From: Campylobacter cuniculorum DSM 23162 = LMG 24588
GTDB lineage: Bacteria; Campylobacterota; Campylobacteria; Campylobacterales; Campylobacteraceae
Reading direction: 5' to 3'
NCBI RefSeq assembly: GCF_002104335.1
Contig: NZ_CP020867.1
Span: 124,001-188,000 of the forward strand
Length of the DNA stretch: 64,000 bases
The notes under the pieces are model-generated. The model made no database searches, had not been told where the DNA came from, and was given only the letters and a program-made list of their open reading frames with translations. Positions 36,559-44,724 of this stretch are shown one piece after another. The position numbers and the translations under genes are program-made. Within the stretch, counting starts at the first letter, position 1; the number at the start of each line of letters is the position of its first letter.

Positions 36559-37553
36559 AAATATTCATCTTAGCTTTTAGTTTTATTGTATTATTTTGTG
36601 CTTGTGGAACAAAAAGGCAATATTTTCAACCTGCTGAAATTGACGGAAATTTAAATCATACTGAAAATTTAAAAGCAAAAATTGTTTCCACCAGTCTTTT
36701 CTCTGCAACATTGAATAACGATACTGCTATTCTTAAAAATGAAGAAAACATTGGGAATTTTAAACTTGAAAAAAATTATAATCTTCTTGCTTATCAAGAC
36801 GGAGAATTTATTGTTGCAGACAATGATGGCAATTTAAAAATTTTTGACAATAATCATCAAGAAGTTTATAGTGAAAAATTCGATGCAAGTGTTTTAAGCG
36901 TGGCTTTGGAAGGCAATGATCTAGCCTTAGTCCTTGCGGATAATACTATAGTTTTAGCGAACAGAAGTTTAGGAATTAAATTTTCTCAAACCCTCCCTCC
37001 AGCCGTTGCTCAAGATAGTCGCGTGGCAGCTCCTGTATTTTTAGAGAGTGTGATTGTGTATCCAAGTTTAGACGGAAAAATTGTGATTTTTTCAAAACAG
37101 ACTCAAAAAATTTTAAGAGATATAATCGTTTCTGCGGAATATTTTTTCAATAATATCATCTCTCTTAATGTATTTGACGATAAAATGATTGCTGCAACAG
37201 CTAAAAAAATCATTGTATTTTCCCCGTCTCAAACTCTGCATTTAAATGCTGAGATTAAAGATGTTGTTTTGGATAAAGATTCTATTTTCATACTCTCAAA
37301 AGACGGAAATGTGATTAAAACAGATTTTAATTTAAATAAAAAAGCGGAGAAAAAATTTGAGTTTGCTCTATTCACTCAAGCTAACATTCATAATGACCAT
37401 TTATATATCATTGAAAAAACAGGTTATTTAATTAAATGTGATTTAAATTTAGAAAACGCTCAAGTTTTCAAACTTCCAGATATTAATGAAAAAATGTCTT
37501 TTATAGGCTCTACAAAATTCTATTATGCGGATAAAATTTTAGATTTGTTATGA
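36555..37553 (+). CDS. Outer-membrane lipoprotein with beta-propeller (BamB-like)
   Basis: 332 residues. A lipoprotein signal peptide 'MKIFILAFSFIVLFCAC' with likely lipidated C17, then repeated beta blades ('DGEFIVADNDGNLKIFDNN', 'LDGKIVIFSKQTQK', 'SKDGNVIKTDFN') as in PQQ-type propellers. BamB scaffolds outer-membrane protein assembly; identity is suggested by architecture and the YfgM-like upstream neighbour. Overlaps both neighbours by 4 nt. Confidence 0.7.
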   Translation: MKIFILAFSFIVLFCACGTKRQYFQPAEIDGNLNHTENLKAKIVSTSLFSATLNNDTAILKNEENIGNFKLEKNYNLLAYQDGEFIVADNDGNLKIFDNNHQEVYSEKFDASVLSVALEGNDLALVLADNTIVLANRSLGIKFSQTLPPAVAQDSRVAAPVFLESVIVYPSLDGKIVIFSKQTQKILRDIIVSAEYFFNNIISLNVFDDKMIAATAKKIIVFSPSQTLHLNAEIKDVVLDKDSIFILSKDGNVIKTDFNLNKKAEKKFEFALFTQANIHNDHLYIIEKTGYLIKCDLNLENAQVFKLPDINEKMSFIGSTKFYYADKILDLL

Positions 37554-37873
37554 AAAATTTAGAAGAAAATCTTAAAATATTAGACTTCCATTTTGAAGAT
37601 TTTAGAATTTTAAATTTAGAAAAACTAACAAAAAAGAAAAGTTATTTATGCGGATTTAATCATAAGGCTTTGGTCTTTGTTTATAGAGCTAAAACAAGAT
37701 TTCTTAGTAAAGATGCTTTATTTTTAGAAAAATTATTAGAGCAAATTTTTGAAGAAAAACTTTTAATCGAAAGTCAAATATCTGAAAAATATTTTATTTA
37801 CAAAGCAGCTCTTTGTTCTAAGGCTAAAAAATTCTTAGAAGAGAAAGGATTTAAAGTCTATGCTCTTATGTGA
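37550..37873 (+). CDS. Conserved small campylobacterial protein, function unknown
   Basis: 107 residues, soluble, basic and Leu/Lys rich ('RILNLEKLTKKKSYLCGFNHKALVFVYRAKTRFLSK'). Keeps the same place between the lipoprotein gene and coaX as in C. jejuni. It overlaps coaX by 14 nt, pointing to coupled translation. No domain recognised. Confidence 0.6.
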   Translation: MKNLEENLKILDFHFEDFRILNLEKLTKKKSYLCGFNHKALVFVYRAKTRFLSKDALFLEKLLEQIFEEKLLIESQISEKYFIYKAALCSKAKKFLEEKGFKVYALM

Positions 37874-38489
37874 TATTGGGAATTCTAGTGCGAGTTTTTT
37901 GCATCATAATAAATATTTTTGTTTAAGCATAGAAAAATTTTTAGAATTTAAAAACGAAGAAAAAGTTTATTATATCAATGTAAATGAAAGACTTAAAGAA
38001 CATCTAAAACTTAAAAAAGATTTTATAAATCTTGAGCCTTATTTTGCTTTTGATACCATTTATCAAGGTTTGGGTGTGGATAGAATTGCAGCCTGTTATA
38101 CCATAAATGATGGAGTTGTGATTGATGCAGGCAGTGCAATCACTATTGATGTTGTTTCGAATTCCATTCATTTGGGTGGATTTATCTTGCCCGGAATCGC
38201 AAATTATCGTAAAATTTTTTCCCAAATTTCACCAAAACTTAGATGTGAATTGAATACTCAAATCAGTCTTGATGCTTTCCCACAAAGGACAATGGACGCT
38301 TTGAGTTATGGGGTTTTTAAAGGAATTTATCTTTTGATTAAAGATACAATGCAAAATAAAAAGCTTTATTTCACGGGCGGAGATGGAAAATTTTTAGCAA
38401 ATTTTTTTAATTATGCAATTTATGATAAACTTTTAATTTTTAGAGGAATGAAAAAGGTTATAGAGCAAAATCCGAATTTGTTGCTTTAA
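37860..38489 (+). CDS. coaX: Type III pantothenate kinase CoaX
   Basis: 209 residues, first step of coenzyme A synthesis. ASKHA-fold motifs: 'MLLCDIGNSSASF' phosphate loop with D5, 'QGLGVDRIAACY' (GVDR 72–75), and 'GVVIDAGSAITIDVV' with D89. Shorter than many CoaX proteins but normal for Epsilonproteobacteria. Last gene of its operon; a TAAAATAAA-type inverted repeat at 38528–38559 may end transcription. Confidence 0.9.
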   Translation: MLLCDIGNSSASFLHHNKYFCLSIEKFLEFKNEEKVYYINVNERLKEHLKLKKDFINLEPYFAFDTIYQGLGVDRIAACYTINDGVVIDAGSAITIDVVSNSIHLGGFILPGIANYRKIFSQISPKLRCELNTQISLDAFPQRTMDALSYGVFKGIYLLIKDTMQNKKLYFTGGDGKFLANFFNYAIYDKLLIFRGMKKVIEQNPNLLL

Positions 38490-38527
38490 TTTAATGTTAC
38501 AAAAATACTCAAGCTTTTTTCACTCTG

Positions 38528-38559
38528 TTTTATTTTATGTTTTTGTAAAGTAAAATAAA
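38528..38559 (+). terminator. Weak hairpin after coaX
   Basis: A 9-bp perfect inverted repeat, TTTATTTTA (38529–38537) with TAAAATAAA (38551–38559) around a 13-nt loop, lies between coaX and mqo. It is AT-only and has no T run, so this is a weak terminator candidate or a binding site. Confidence 0.25.
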
Positions 38560-38606
38560 CTAAACTTTAATGTTTGAAAGATAATATTTTTCTAAAGGAA
38601 TGAAAA

Positions 38607-39950
38607 ATGAGTCAACAAGAATTTGATGTATTAATCATTGGAGCTGGAATTTCAGGCACAGCCTTATTTTACGAACTTGCAAGATATACAGATATTAAAA
38701 ATATTGCTTTGATAGAAAAATACAATGCTCCTGCTACTTTAAACAGCAAAGGAACAAGCAATTCTCAAACCATTCATTGTGGTGACATAGAAACAAATTA
38801 CACACTTGAAAAGGCTAAAAAAGTCAAAAGAAGTGCTGATATGGTCGTCAAATATTTACTTTTGCAAAATGCTCAAAATCAATTTATGTTTGCTCATCAA
38901 AAGATGGCTTTAGCGGTCGGAGAGAGTGAATGTGAGTATATGAAAAAACGTTATGAGGAATTTAAAGAACTTTATCCTTATATCGAGTTTTTTGATAAAG
39001 CTAAGATTAAGCAAATTGAACCAAAAGTTATCTTAGGTGAAGACGGGGTTAATGATAGGGCAGAAAATATTTGTGCTATGGGCGTTGAAGTTGGCAAAGC
39101 CTTTACAACTGTGGATTTTGGAAAGATGAGTCAAAGTTTAATCGAACAAGGACAAAAACAAAATAAAAATACCTTTGTTGCTTTCAATCAAGAAATTGTC
39201 AGCATAGAAAAAAAGGACGGAATCTTCATTCTTAGAACTCATACTTATCAAGAATATCGTGCAAAAGCGGTTGTTGTTAATGCTGGAGCACATTCTTTGT
39301 ATTTGGCTCATAAAATGGGATTTGGGCTTGATAAATCTTGTTGGCCTGTTGCCGGGAGTTTTTATCTGACCAAACAAAAGCTTCTCAATGGTAAGGTTTA
39401 TATGGTGCAAAACCCAAAACTTCCTTTTGCAGCCTTGCACGGAGATCCTGATTTACTTGCTGATATGAATACACGTTTTGGTCCTACAGCTTTAGCCATT
39501 CCTAAACTTGAACGTTATAAGGGCTTAAAATCTGTGCCAGAATTTTTCCAAACCTTGCAACTTGATACAACCGTGATAAAAATTGCCTTTAAAATACTTA
39601 AAGACTCTACGGTAAGAAACTATATATTTTATAATTATCTTTTTGAAATTCCATTTATCAATAAAAATTTATTTATCAAAGATGCTAAAAAAATCGTCCC
39701 TAGCCTGAAAGCAAGTGATATTTACTATGCTCAAGGTTTCGGTGGGGTGCGTCCTCAAGTGATTGACAAAACGCGTGGAGAATTAATGCTTGGTGAAGCA
39801 AGCATTGTCGAAGATGGAATCATTTTTAATATGACTCCAAGTCCCGGTGCAACAAGTTGTCTTGGTAATGCGGAAAGAGATGCTAAACTTATATGCAAAT
39901 ATTTGGGAGTTAATTTTAAAGAGGATCAGTTTGCTTCTGAATTATTGTAA
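38607..39950 (+). CDS. mqo: Malate:quinone oxidoreductase (FAD-dependent)
   Basis: 447 residues. The dinucleotide motif is 'DVLIIGAGISGTALFYELA' with 'IALIEKYNAPATLNSKGTSNSQTIHCGD', and 'AVVVNAGAHSLYLAHKMG' and 'GFGGVRPQVIDKTRGELMLGEASI' support an Mqo/DAAO-like fold. Oxidises malate to oxaloacetate and passes electrons to quinone at the inner membrane, in the TCA cycle. Sequence type differs from the E. coli Mqo family but is the one annotated at this place (next to pyk) in C. jejuni. An AAAGGA site precedes the ATG. Confidence 0.85.
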   Translation: MSQQEFDVLIIGAGISGTALFYELARYTDIKNIALIEKYNAPATLNSKGTSNSQTIHCGDIETNYTLEKAKKVKRSADMVVKYLLLQNAQNQFMFAHQKMALAVGESECEYMKKRYEEFKELYPYIEFFDKAKIKQIEPKVILGEDGVNDRAENICAMGVEVGKAFTTVDFGKMSQSLIEQGQKQNKNTFVAFNQEIVSIEKKDGIFILRTHTYQEYRAKAVVVNAGAHSLYLAHKMGFGLDKSCWPVAGSFYLTKQKLLNGKVYMVQNPKLPFAALHGDPDLLADMNTRFGPTALAIPKLERYKGLKSVPEFFQTLQLDTTVIKIAFKILKDSTVRNYIFYNYLFEIPFINKNLFIKDAKKIVPSLKASDIYYAQGFGGVRPQVIDKTRGELMLGEASIVEDGIIFNMTPSPGATSCLGNAERDAKLICKYLGVNFKEDQFASELL

Positions 39951-39982
39951 ATTTTGTAACCATTTTGTTTCTAAAATTTTAG

Positions 39983-39988
39983 TATAAT
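39983..39988 (+). promoter_or_regulatory. -10 box of pyk
   Basis: TATAAT in the context TTTTAGTATAATG, 21 nt before the pyk ATG, indicates that pyk can be transcribed separately from mqo. Confidence 0.5.
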
Positions 39989-40008
39989 GATTCAAAAAAA
40001 GGAAAGTT

Positions 40009-41451
40009 ATGCTTAAAAAAACCAAAATTGTCGCAACCATAGGACCTGCGAGTGAAAAAAAAGATGTTTTGCGACAGATGATTATCAATGGAGTTAATGT
40101 CTTTCGCTTTAATTTTTCTCACGGAACTCATGAGTATCATAAAAAAAATTTACGCAATATTCGTAAAGTTGCTAAAGAATTAAACACTAGAGTGGGAATT
40201 TTACAAGATATTAGCGGTCCTAAAATTCGCACAGGAGAGCTTAAAGAGCCATTTGAGCTTAAAAAGGGCGATAAACTTGATTTTTATAAAGAGCAAATTC
40301 TTGGAGTTAAACTTGATTCTAATCATTATAAATTAAGTATCAATCAAAGTGAAATTCTCAATATACTTAAAATTGATGATTATATCTATCTTTATGATGG
40401 AAGCATTCGTGCTAAAGTTACAAAGATTAATCAAAATTATATCCAAACTTTAATAGAAAATGATGGATTTTTAAACTCAAATAAGGGTATAAATTTCCCA
40501 AACACTAAAATAAATATTGATGTTATCACTGAAAAAGATAGAAATGACATACTTTGGGGCATTGAAAATAATGTGGATTTTTTAGCCATTTCTTTTGTGC
40601 AAAATGCAAAAGACATTAATGAAGTGCGTGAGATACTTGAAAAAAATAATGCCGAAATTGCTATTTTTGCTAAAATAGAAAAATTTGATGCTGTAGAAAA
40701 TATCGATGAAATCATCAACTCAAGCGACGGGATTATGGTTGCTCGCGGAGATTTGGGTATAGAAGTGCCTTATTATAAAGTGCCAAACATTCAAAAGCAA
40801 ATCATTCATAAAGCAAATAGTGCGAGCAAACCTGTTATTACTGCCACGCAAATGCTGTTTTCACTCTCCAAATCCAAAACCGCAACAAGGGCTGAAATCT
40901 CTGACGTTGCCAATGCTGTTTTAGACGGAACAGATGCGGTAATGCTTAGCGAAGAAAGTGCTGTGGGTATAGACCCGGCTAATGCTGTGGATATTATGTG
41001 TAAGACTATTATAGAAACTGAAAAATACTATCCCTATAATAAATTTGATATTTTTGAGTATTGTGATGATACAGACAAAATCATGCAATCAAGTGCGAAA
41101 CTTGGAGTGGATTTAAAGGTGGATTCAATCTTTGCTTTAACAAGTAGTGGAAAATCTGCCATAAAAATTGCAAGATATCGTCCAAATATCAAAATTATTG
41201 CCATAGCACATTCTAAGAAAACTTTAAATTTCTTAACCATAGTTTGGGGGGTTAATCCTGCAATTTTAGTCAATCCAAGCAATGAATTAACTCTTTTACT
41301 CAAAGATACCGTAAAATCAAGCGTAGAGAAAGGTTTAGTGGATAGGGAAAAATGCTATATTTTAACAGCAGGTTTTCCAATAGGCGTTAAAGGCTCAAGC
41401 AACTTAATACGCATACTTCAAAAAGAGCAAATTGATTATTATCTTAAATAA
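40009..41451 (+). CDS. pyk: Pyruvate kinase
   Basis: 480 residues. 'KKTKIVATIGPASE' N terminus, 'VNVFRFNFSHGTHEYH', 'ISGPKIRTGEL', the signature 'IFAKIEKFDAVENIDEII' with the catalytic Lys, and 'GIMVARGDLGIEVP' are all present, followed by a complete C-terminal regulatory domain. Converts PEP and ADP to pyruvate and ATP. Convergent with hisIE; a strong bidirectional terminator sits between. Confidence 0.98.
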   Translation: MLKKTKIVATIGPASEKKDVLRQMIINGVNVFRFNFSHGTHEYHKKNLRNIRKVAKELNTRVGILQDISGPKIRTGELKEPFELKKGDKLDFYKEQILGVKLDSNHYKLSINQSEILNILKIDDYIYLYDGSIRAKVTKINQNYIQTLIENDGFLNSNKGINFPNTKINIDVITEKDRNDILWGIENNVDFLAISFVQNAKDINEVREILEKNNAEIAIFAKIEKFDAVENIDEIINSSDGIMVARGDLGIEVPYYKVPNIQKQIIHKANSASKPVITATQMLFSLSKSKTATRAEISDVANAVLDGTDAVMLSEESAVGIDPANAVDIMCKTIIETEKYYPYNKFDIFEYCDDTDKIMQSSAKLGVDLKVDSIFALTSSGKSAIKIARYRPNIKIIAIAHSKKTLNFLTIVWGVNPAILVNPSNELTLLLKDTVKSSVEKGLVDREKCYILTAGFPIGVKGSSNLIRILQKEQIDYYLK

Positions 41452-41550
41452 TTTTATATCATAAAAATCAATGCTGAATGAAAAAAGATTCATCGAATAC
41501 AACCAAAGGTTTAAATAAAAGATAAATAGAGCTTGTATAGCTTTTAAGCC

Positions 41551-41588
41551 AAAAATAAGCTTTGAATTTACTCAAAGCTTTTATTTTT
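41551..41588. terminator. Bidirectional terminator between pyk and hisIE
   Basis: GCTTTGA (41559–41565) pairs with TCAAAGC (41572–41578) around a 6-nt loop, extended by AAAAATAA on the left and TTTTATTTTT on the right, so each strand has a hairpin followed by a T-rich run. It fits the end of pyk (plus) and of the his operon (minus). Confidence 0.75.
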
Positions 41589-41627
41589 AATACAGATTAA
41601 TGAAAAAGAATTTATAGATAAGAACAG

Positions 41628-42254
41628 CTATTCGCTTCTATGTCTTTCTTTTAATTTAGCAATGATTTCATTAAAACTTAAATTCGCATCAGCTAATAAA
41701 ACACTAAGATGATACATCAAATCCGCCGCTTCGCAAATGAGTTCTTCTTTATCTTTAACGACTGCAGCTAAGGCTGTTTCAACGCCTTCCTCTCCAACTT
41801 TTTGTGCTATTCTTTTTGTGCCACTTTGAAAGAGTTTTGCGGTGTAAGAATTTTTTGCGTCTGCATTTTTGCGTGAATCAATCAATCTTGAAAGTCTTGA
41901 TAAAAACACAAAATCCGCCTGTTTAGACAGCTCTTCAAAGCAAGAAATAGCTCCTGTATGACAAGTTGCTCCTACGGGATTGACCAAGATTAAAAGCGTG
42001 TCTTTGTCGCAATCAAGTGTTAAATCCACGATATTTAAAAAATTCCCGCTTTCCTCACCCTTAGTCCAAAGTCTTTTTTTAGTGCGTGAGAAAAATACAA
42101 CTTTTTTTTGCCTCAAGCTTTCACGCAAGGCTTCTTCATTCATAAAACCTAGCATTAAAACTTCACAACTCTTATAATCTTGAATGATAACAGGCAAAAG
42201 TTTATTGACTTTTTGCCAATCAATTTGCGAATTTAAATGTTCAAAATCTTTCAT
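41628..42254 (-). CDS. hisI: Bifunctional HisIE (PRA-CH / PRA-PH)
   Basis: 208 residues: N-terminal phosphoribosyl-AMP cyclohydrolase (about 1–115, with '[23 protein letters not shown]' and '[12 protein letters not shown]' zinc/metal residues) fused to C-terminal phosphoribosyl-ATP pyrophosphohydrolase (~120–208, '[14 protein letters not shown]' and '[13 protein letters not shown]'). Steps 2 and 3 of histidine synthesis. It is the last his gene and is separated from hisF by two R-M systems; its start overlaps the upstream nuclease stop by 4 nt. A degenerate copy of its first ~60 bp lies at 44000–44059. Confidence 0.96.
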   Translation of the reverse strand: MKDFEHLNSQIDWQKVNKLLPVIIQDYKSCEVLMLGFMNEEALRESLRQKKVVFFSRTKKRLWTKGEESGNFLNIVDLTLDCDKDTLLILVNPVGATCHTGAISCFEELSKQADFVFLSRLSRLIDSRKNADAKNSYTAKLFQSGTKRIAQKVGEEGVETALAAVVKDKEELICEAADLMYHLSVLLADANLSFNEIIAKLKERHRSE

Positions 42255-42265
42255 TTCTTTCCTTT
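42205..42265 (-). repeat. Direct repeat, copy 1 (5' end of hisIE)
   Basis: About 60 bp covering the start and ribosome binding site of hisIE. It matches 44000–44059 in the same orientation with only a handful of differences (shared core TTTTTGCCAATCAATTTGCG and TCTTTCATTTCTTTCCTTT). The two copies bracket the nuclease/methylase pair. Confidence 0.75.
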
Positions 42266-43024
42266 AATCTTAAATTTTGCACTCTTTTTTAAGAATATGC
42301 TATTATAATTTTGCAATTCTTTAAATCCAAATTCTCCCATCAAAAAGCATTCTTTTCTTTTTTCAAAAAAGAGCGTTATAACTTCTTTTTGTGTATGGAG
42401 TTGCCATTGTCTCATCGGGTAGTAAAGTTGTCTTATGATGATGTTTTTTGTTTGATTATTTTTTGCTTCAACCAATACAATTTTATCTCTACCCTCAAAA
42501 CCAGAATCCACTTCCGTTTGGACAGATTTTACTTCTATATTATCATAAATATTTGTATAAAAGGAAAATTGTGGCGTATATTTGCGTCCTCGTATGCTTA
42601 AAACCAAGCTTTCATCGTCAATAAATGTGCGAATAAGACTTGAAGCATAGGCAAAATCCAAATGTTGCATTTCAGAGTTTCCAATGCAAGCACTTTTTAA
42701 TTCAAAATCTAATTTACTCTCATATTCTTTGATGTCTGCATGAATGTCTGGAATATCCACATAACCCTCCCCTTTGCAAAGAACATACTCTCCATTTTTA
42801 ATAGGTAAAATAAAAAGCTCATTATCAATAAAAATTTGCGGACGATCTTCTCTAGAATCTTGTTTGCATAAAATCCTCACTTCTCTTTGTGAAGTTTGCT
42901 TGAAATCTTTAACACAATCTTTAATCTCTTCAGCATTTATAAAAAATGGTTTTGATTTGAAATCATGTTTGTCAATTTTTAAATCCTTGTAGATTTTTTG
43001 CCAACTCTCATTATTTTTACTCAT
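42251..43024 (-). CDS. Putative type II restriction endonuclease, partner of the adjacent methylase
   Basis: 257 residues. The PD-(D/E)xK-like pattern is D173 … E186-A-K188 in '[21 protein letters not shown]', a good nuclease signature, inside a soluble protein. Its start overlaps the stop of the Dam-type methylase by 8 nt and its stop overlaps hisIE by 4 nt. Recognition site cannot be read from sequence. The tight coupling to a methylase is the main support for a restriction role. Confidence 0.75.
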   Translation of the reverse strand: MSKNNESWQKIYKDLKIDKHDFKSKPFFINAEEIKDCVKDFKQTSQREVRILCKQDSREDRPQIFIDNELFILPIKNGEYVLCKGEGYVDIPDIHADIKEYESKLDFELKSACIGNSEMQHLDFAYASSLIRTFIDDESLVLSIRGRKYTPQFSFYTNIYDNIEVKSVQTEVDSGFEGRDKIVLVEAKNNQTKNIIIRQLYYPMRQWQLHTQKEVITLFFEKRKECFLMGEFGFKELQNYNSIFLKKSAKFKIKGKK

Positions 43025-43880
43025 AATTTCCCTTGATTAAAAGCTCTGTTATTTTACCTCTCTTAGCACCTTTGCAATTAATGGCACGATTTGCTTGAAT
43101 TTCTATGCAATTAAAGCCCTTGTATAAATTGCGTATAAAAGGTGCATTAGAATTGCTTTGCAAAACCTTTGAACCACGTGAATTTAAGGCTTTAAAGACT
43201 TCAAAAAGTTTCTTTTGTTCTTTTTCTAAAAAAACATCAATATAGCTCACAAAACTTGAAGTTTTATTGAGCGGATAATAGGGAGGATCAAAATAGACAA
43301 AATCTCCGCTTGCGGCATTCATTGCAACTTCCTCAAAATCACCCTGCAAAATTTTCACCCCTTGCAGAGCGTTTGAAGCATTTAAAATCAAATTCTCATT
43401 GTAAATTTGAGGATTCTTATAGCTTCCCATCGGTGTGTTAAATTGCCCCTTTGCATTATAGCGACACAGCCCATTAAAGCAGGTTTTATTAAGATAAATA
43501 AATCGTGCAGCTCTAAAAATAGAATCCAAATTTGCAAAATCCTCTTTTCTGTCAAGATTGCGTATCGTGTAGAAAAAATCCTTATTGTGCTTGTTTTGAA
43601 AGGATTTTAATTCTTTTAAAAGACTTTGTGGGCCGCTTTTTATGACTTCATAGGCATTGATGAGCTCACGATTTTTATCACTTAAGACAATGCTTTTAGA
43701 ATCCAAAAGCCCTTTACTCTGCAGAGCAAAAAATAAAGCCCCACCTCCCACAAAAGGCTCAAAATAATTCTTAAAATCACGTGGCATTAAAGAAATGATA
43801 GAATCAAGCAAGGCTCGTTTGCCTCCAGCCCATTTCACAAAGGGCTTAGCTTCGCAAAAACTATAAGTCTTAATTGCCAT
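43017..43880 (-). CDS. DNA adenine methyltransferase (Dam/D12 class)
   Basis: Start at 43880 (MAIKTYSFCEAKPFVKWAGGKR), preceded by AAGGA; a longer frame to 43958 begins with non-family sequence. 287 residues, alpha-class N6-adenine methylase: 'PFVKWAGGKRALLDSI' (SAM motif I), 'NYFEPFVGGGALFF', 'DKNRELINAYEVIK' and the catalytic 'DFVYFDPPYYPL'. It pairs with the nuclease downstream as a type II system. Complete; the specificity (perhaps GATC-like) is not determinable here. Confidence 0.88.
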   Translation of the reverse strand: MAIKTYSFCEAKPFVKWAGGKRALLDSIISLMPRDFKNYFEPFVGGGALFFALQSKGLLDSKSIVLSDKNRELINAYEVIKSGPQSLLKELKSFQNKHNKDFFYTIRNLDRKEDFANLDSIFRAARFIYLNKTCFNGLCRYNAKGQFNTPMGSYKNPQIYNENLILNASNALQGVKILQGDFEEVAMNAASGDFVYFDPPYYPLNKTSSFVSYIDVFLEKEQKKLFEVFKALNSRGSKVLQSNSNAPFIRNLYKGFNCIEIQANRAINCKGAKRGKITELLIKGNYE

Positions 43881-43999
43881 ATATTTCCTTACTATAAGCA
43901 TCATAAAATACAAGAAAATTTTCTTTGCTATCAAAAGCAATTTATGTTTATATATCAAAAGAATTTAGAAAAATCGCATTTTTATATTTTTTGACCCAT

Positions 44000-44059
44000 T
44001 TGACTTTTTGCCAATCAATTTGCGAATCTAAACGTTTATATCTTTCATTTCTTTCCTTT
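44000..44059 (-). repeat. Direct repeat, copy 2 (truncated hisI 5' end)
   Basis: A diverged copy of the first ~60 bp of hisIE: on the minus strand it still encodes '[10 protein letters not shown]' beside '[10 protein letters not shown]' in HisIE. With copy 1 at 42205–42265 it flanks the methylase/nuclease pair, consistent with insertion of an R-M unit with a long target duplication, or with capture by recombination. Confidence 0.75.
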
Positions 44060-44107
44060 TTAAAATTCAAGTTTAACATAAAGCTTTTTATGAAGTCTTT
44101 AAAAATT

Positions 44108-44719
44108 TTAAATTTCATCAAAGATATTAATCGCAGCAATTTTGCTCTCTATCTCTAAGCTCTTATGCAGAGCTTGAATGATTTTTGTAAAATACTCTGT
44201 GTCAATCTCCTCGTTTTTGTGTGATTTGAGATATTTGTCTAAAACCTGATAACCCCCGATTTTATACTCCCACACTTCCTTAGAGACTTTTATAAAATAC
44301 AAAAAATCATTGACAAAAAGCTCTTGCTCTTTTTCATTATAGGAAATTTTTTCTATTTTTTTATTATCCCTCTTATTGTTTTTAAACCGACCCTCACCGA
44401 TTTCACTCATTGCTGACTCCTTTGTCAATATAAAGTGGAAAAACATAACTTCCACTGCCAACTAAATGCAAGTCTATAATATTTTGTGTGATAAAAATAT
44501 TATTTATTTCTTGCAATTTACACCCTCTATCACACACCAAGCCGATATTTTGCATTATTGTGCCTTCTGATAGAGATAGAGCGGGAAGATTGTCCCTGCT
44601 CCTGTATTGCCTCCACCCATAAGAGAAAGATCTACTAGAGTGCTTGTTACTATTACACATTGCCAAGAGCCATTTATTTTGTATTGTCTTGCTACATTTA
44701 GTCCAATATTGCAAGTCAT
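44108..44719 (-). pseudogene. Displaced C-terminal fragments of type ISP enzymes: two spare specificity modules plus tail
   Basis: Three short frames follow the 1007-aa gene. Frame A (44719–44555) ends in LVDLSLMGGGNTGAGTIFP-LYLY. Frame B (44555–44403) contains NNIFITQNIIDLHLVGSG-SYVFPLYI. Both are variants of the module in the large gene that reads EINTIAITDKMVDINFY … MPLYLKN. Frame C (44410–44108) has the usual C-terminal tail of type ISP proteins (KEVWEYKIGGYQVLDKYLK). Each frame begins at an ATG overlapping or near the previous stop, and C has AAGGAG upstream. I read this as the tail of the enzyme cut off by insertion of two silent module copies. Confidence 0.6.
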
Positions 44720-44724
44720 TCTCA

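Noticed and set aside
43881-43958. Longer N terminus for the Dam-type methylase
   Set aside because: The extra residues are hydrophobic and unlike the family; AAGGA sits properly before the Met at 43880.
43925-44158. 77-codon plus-strand frame upstream of the Dam-type methylase
   Set aside because: It reads the complement of the hisI 5' relic and the methylase leader; nothing supports translation.
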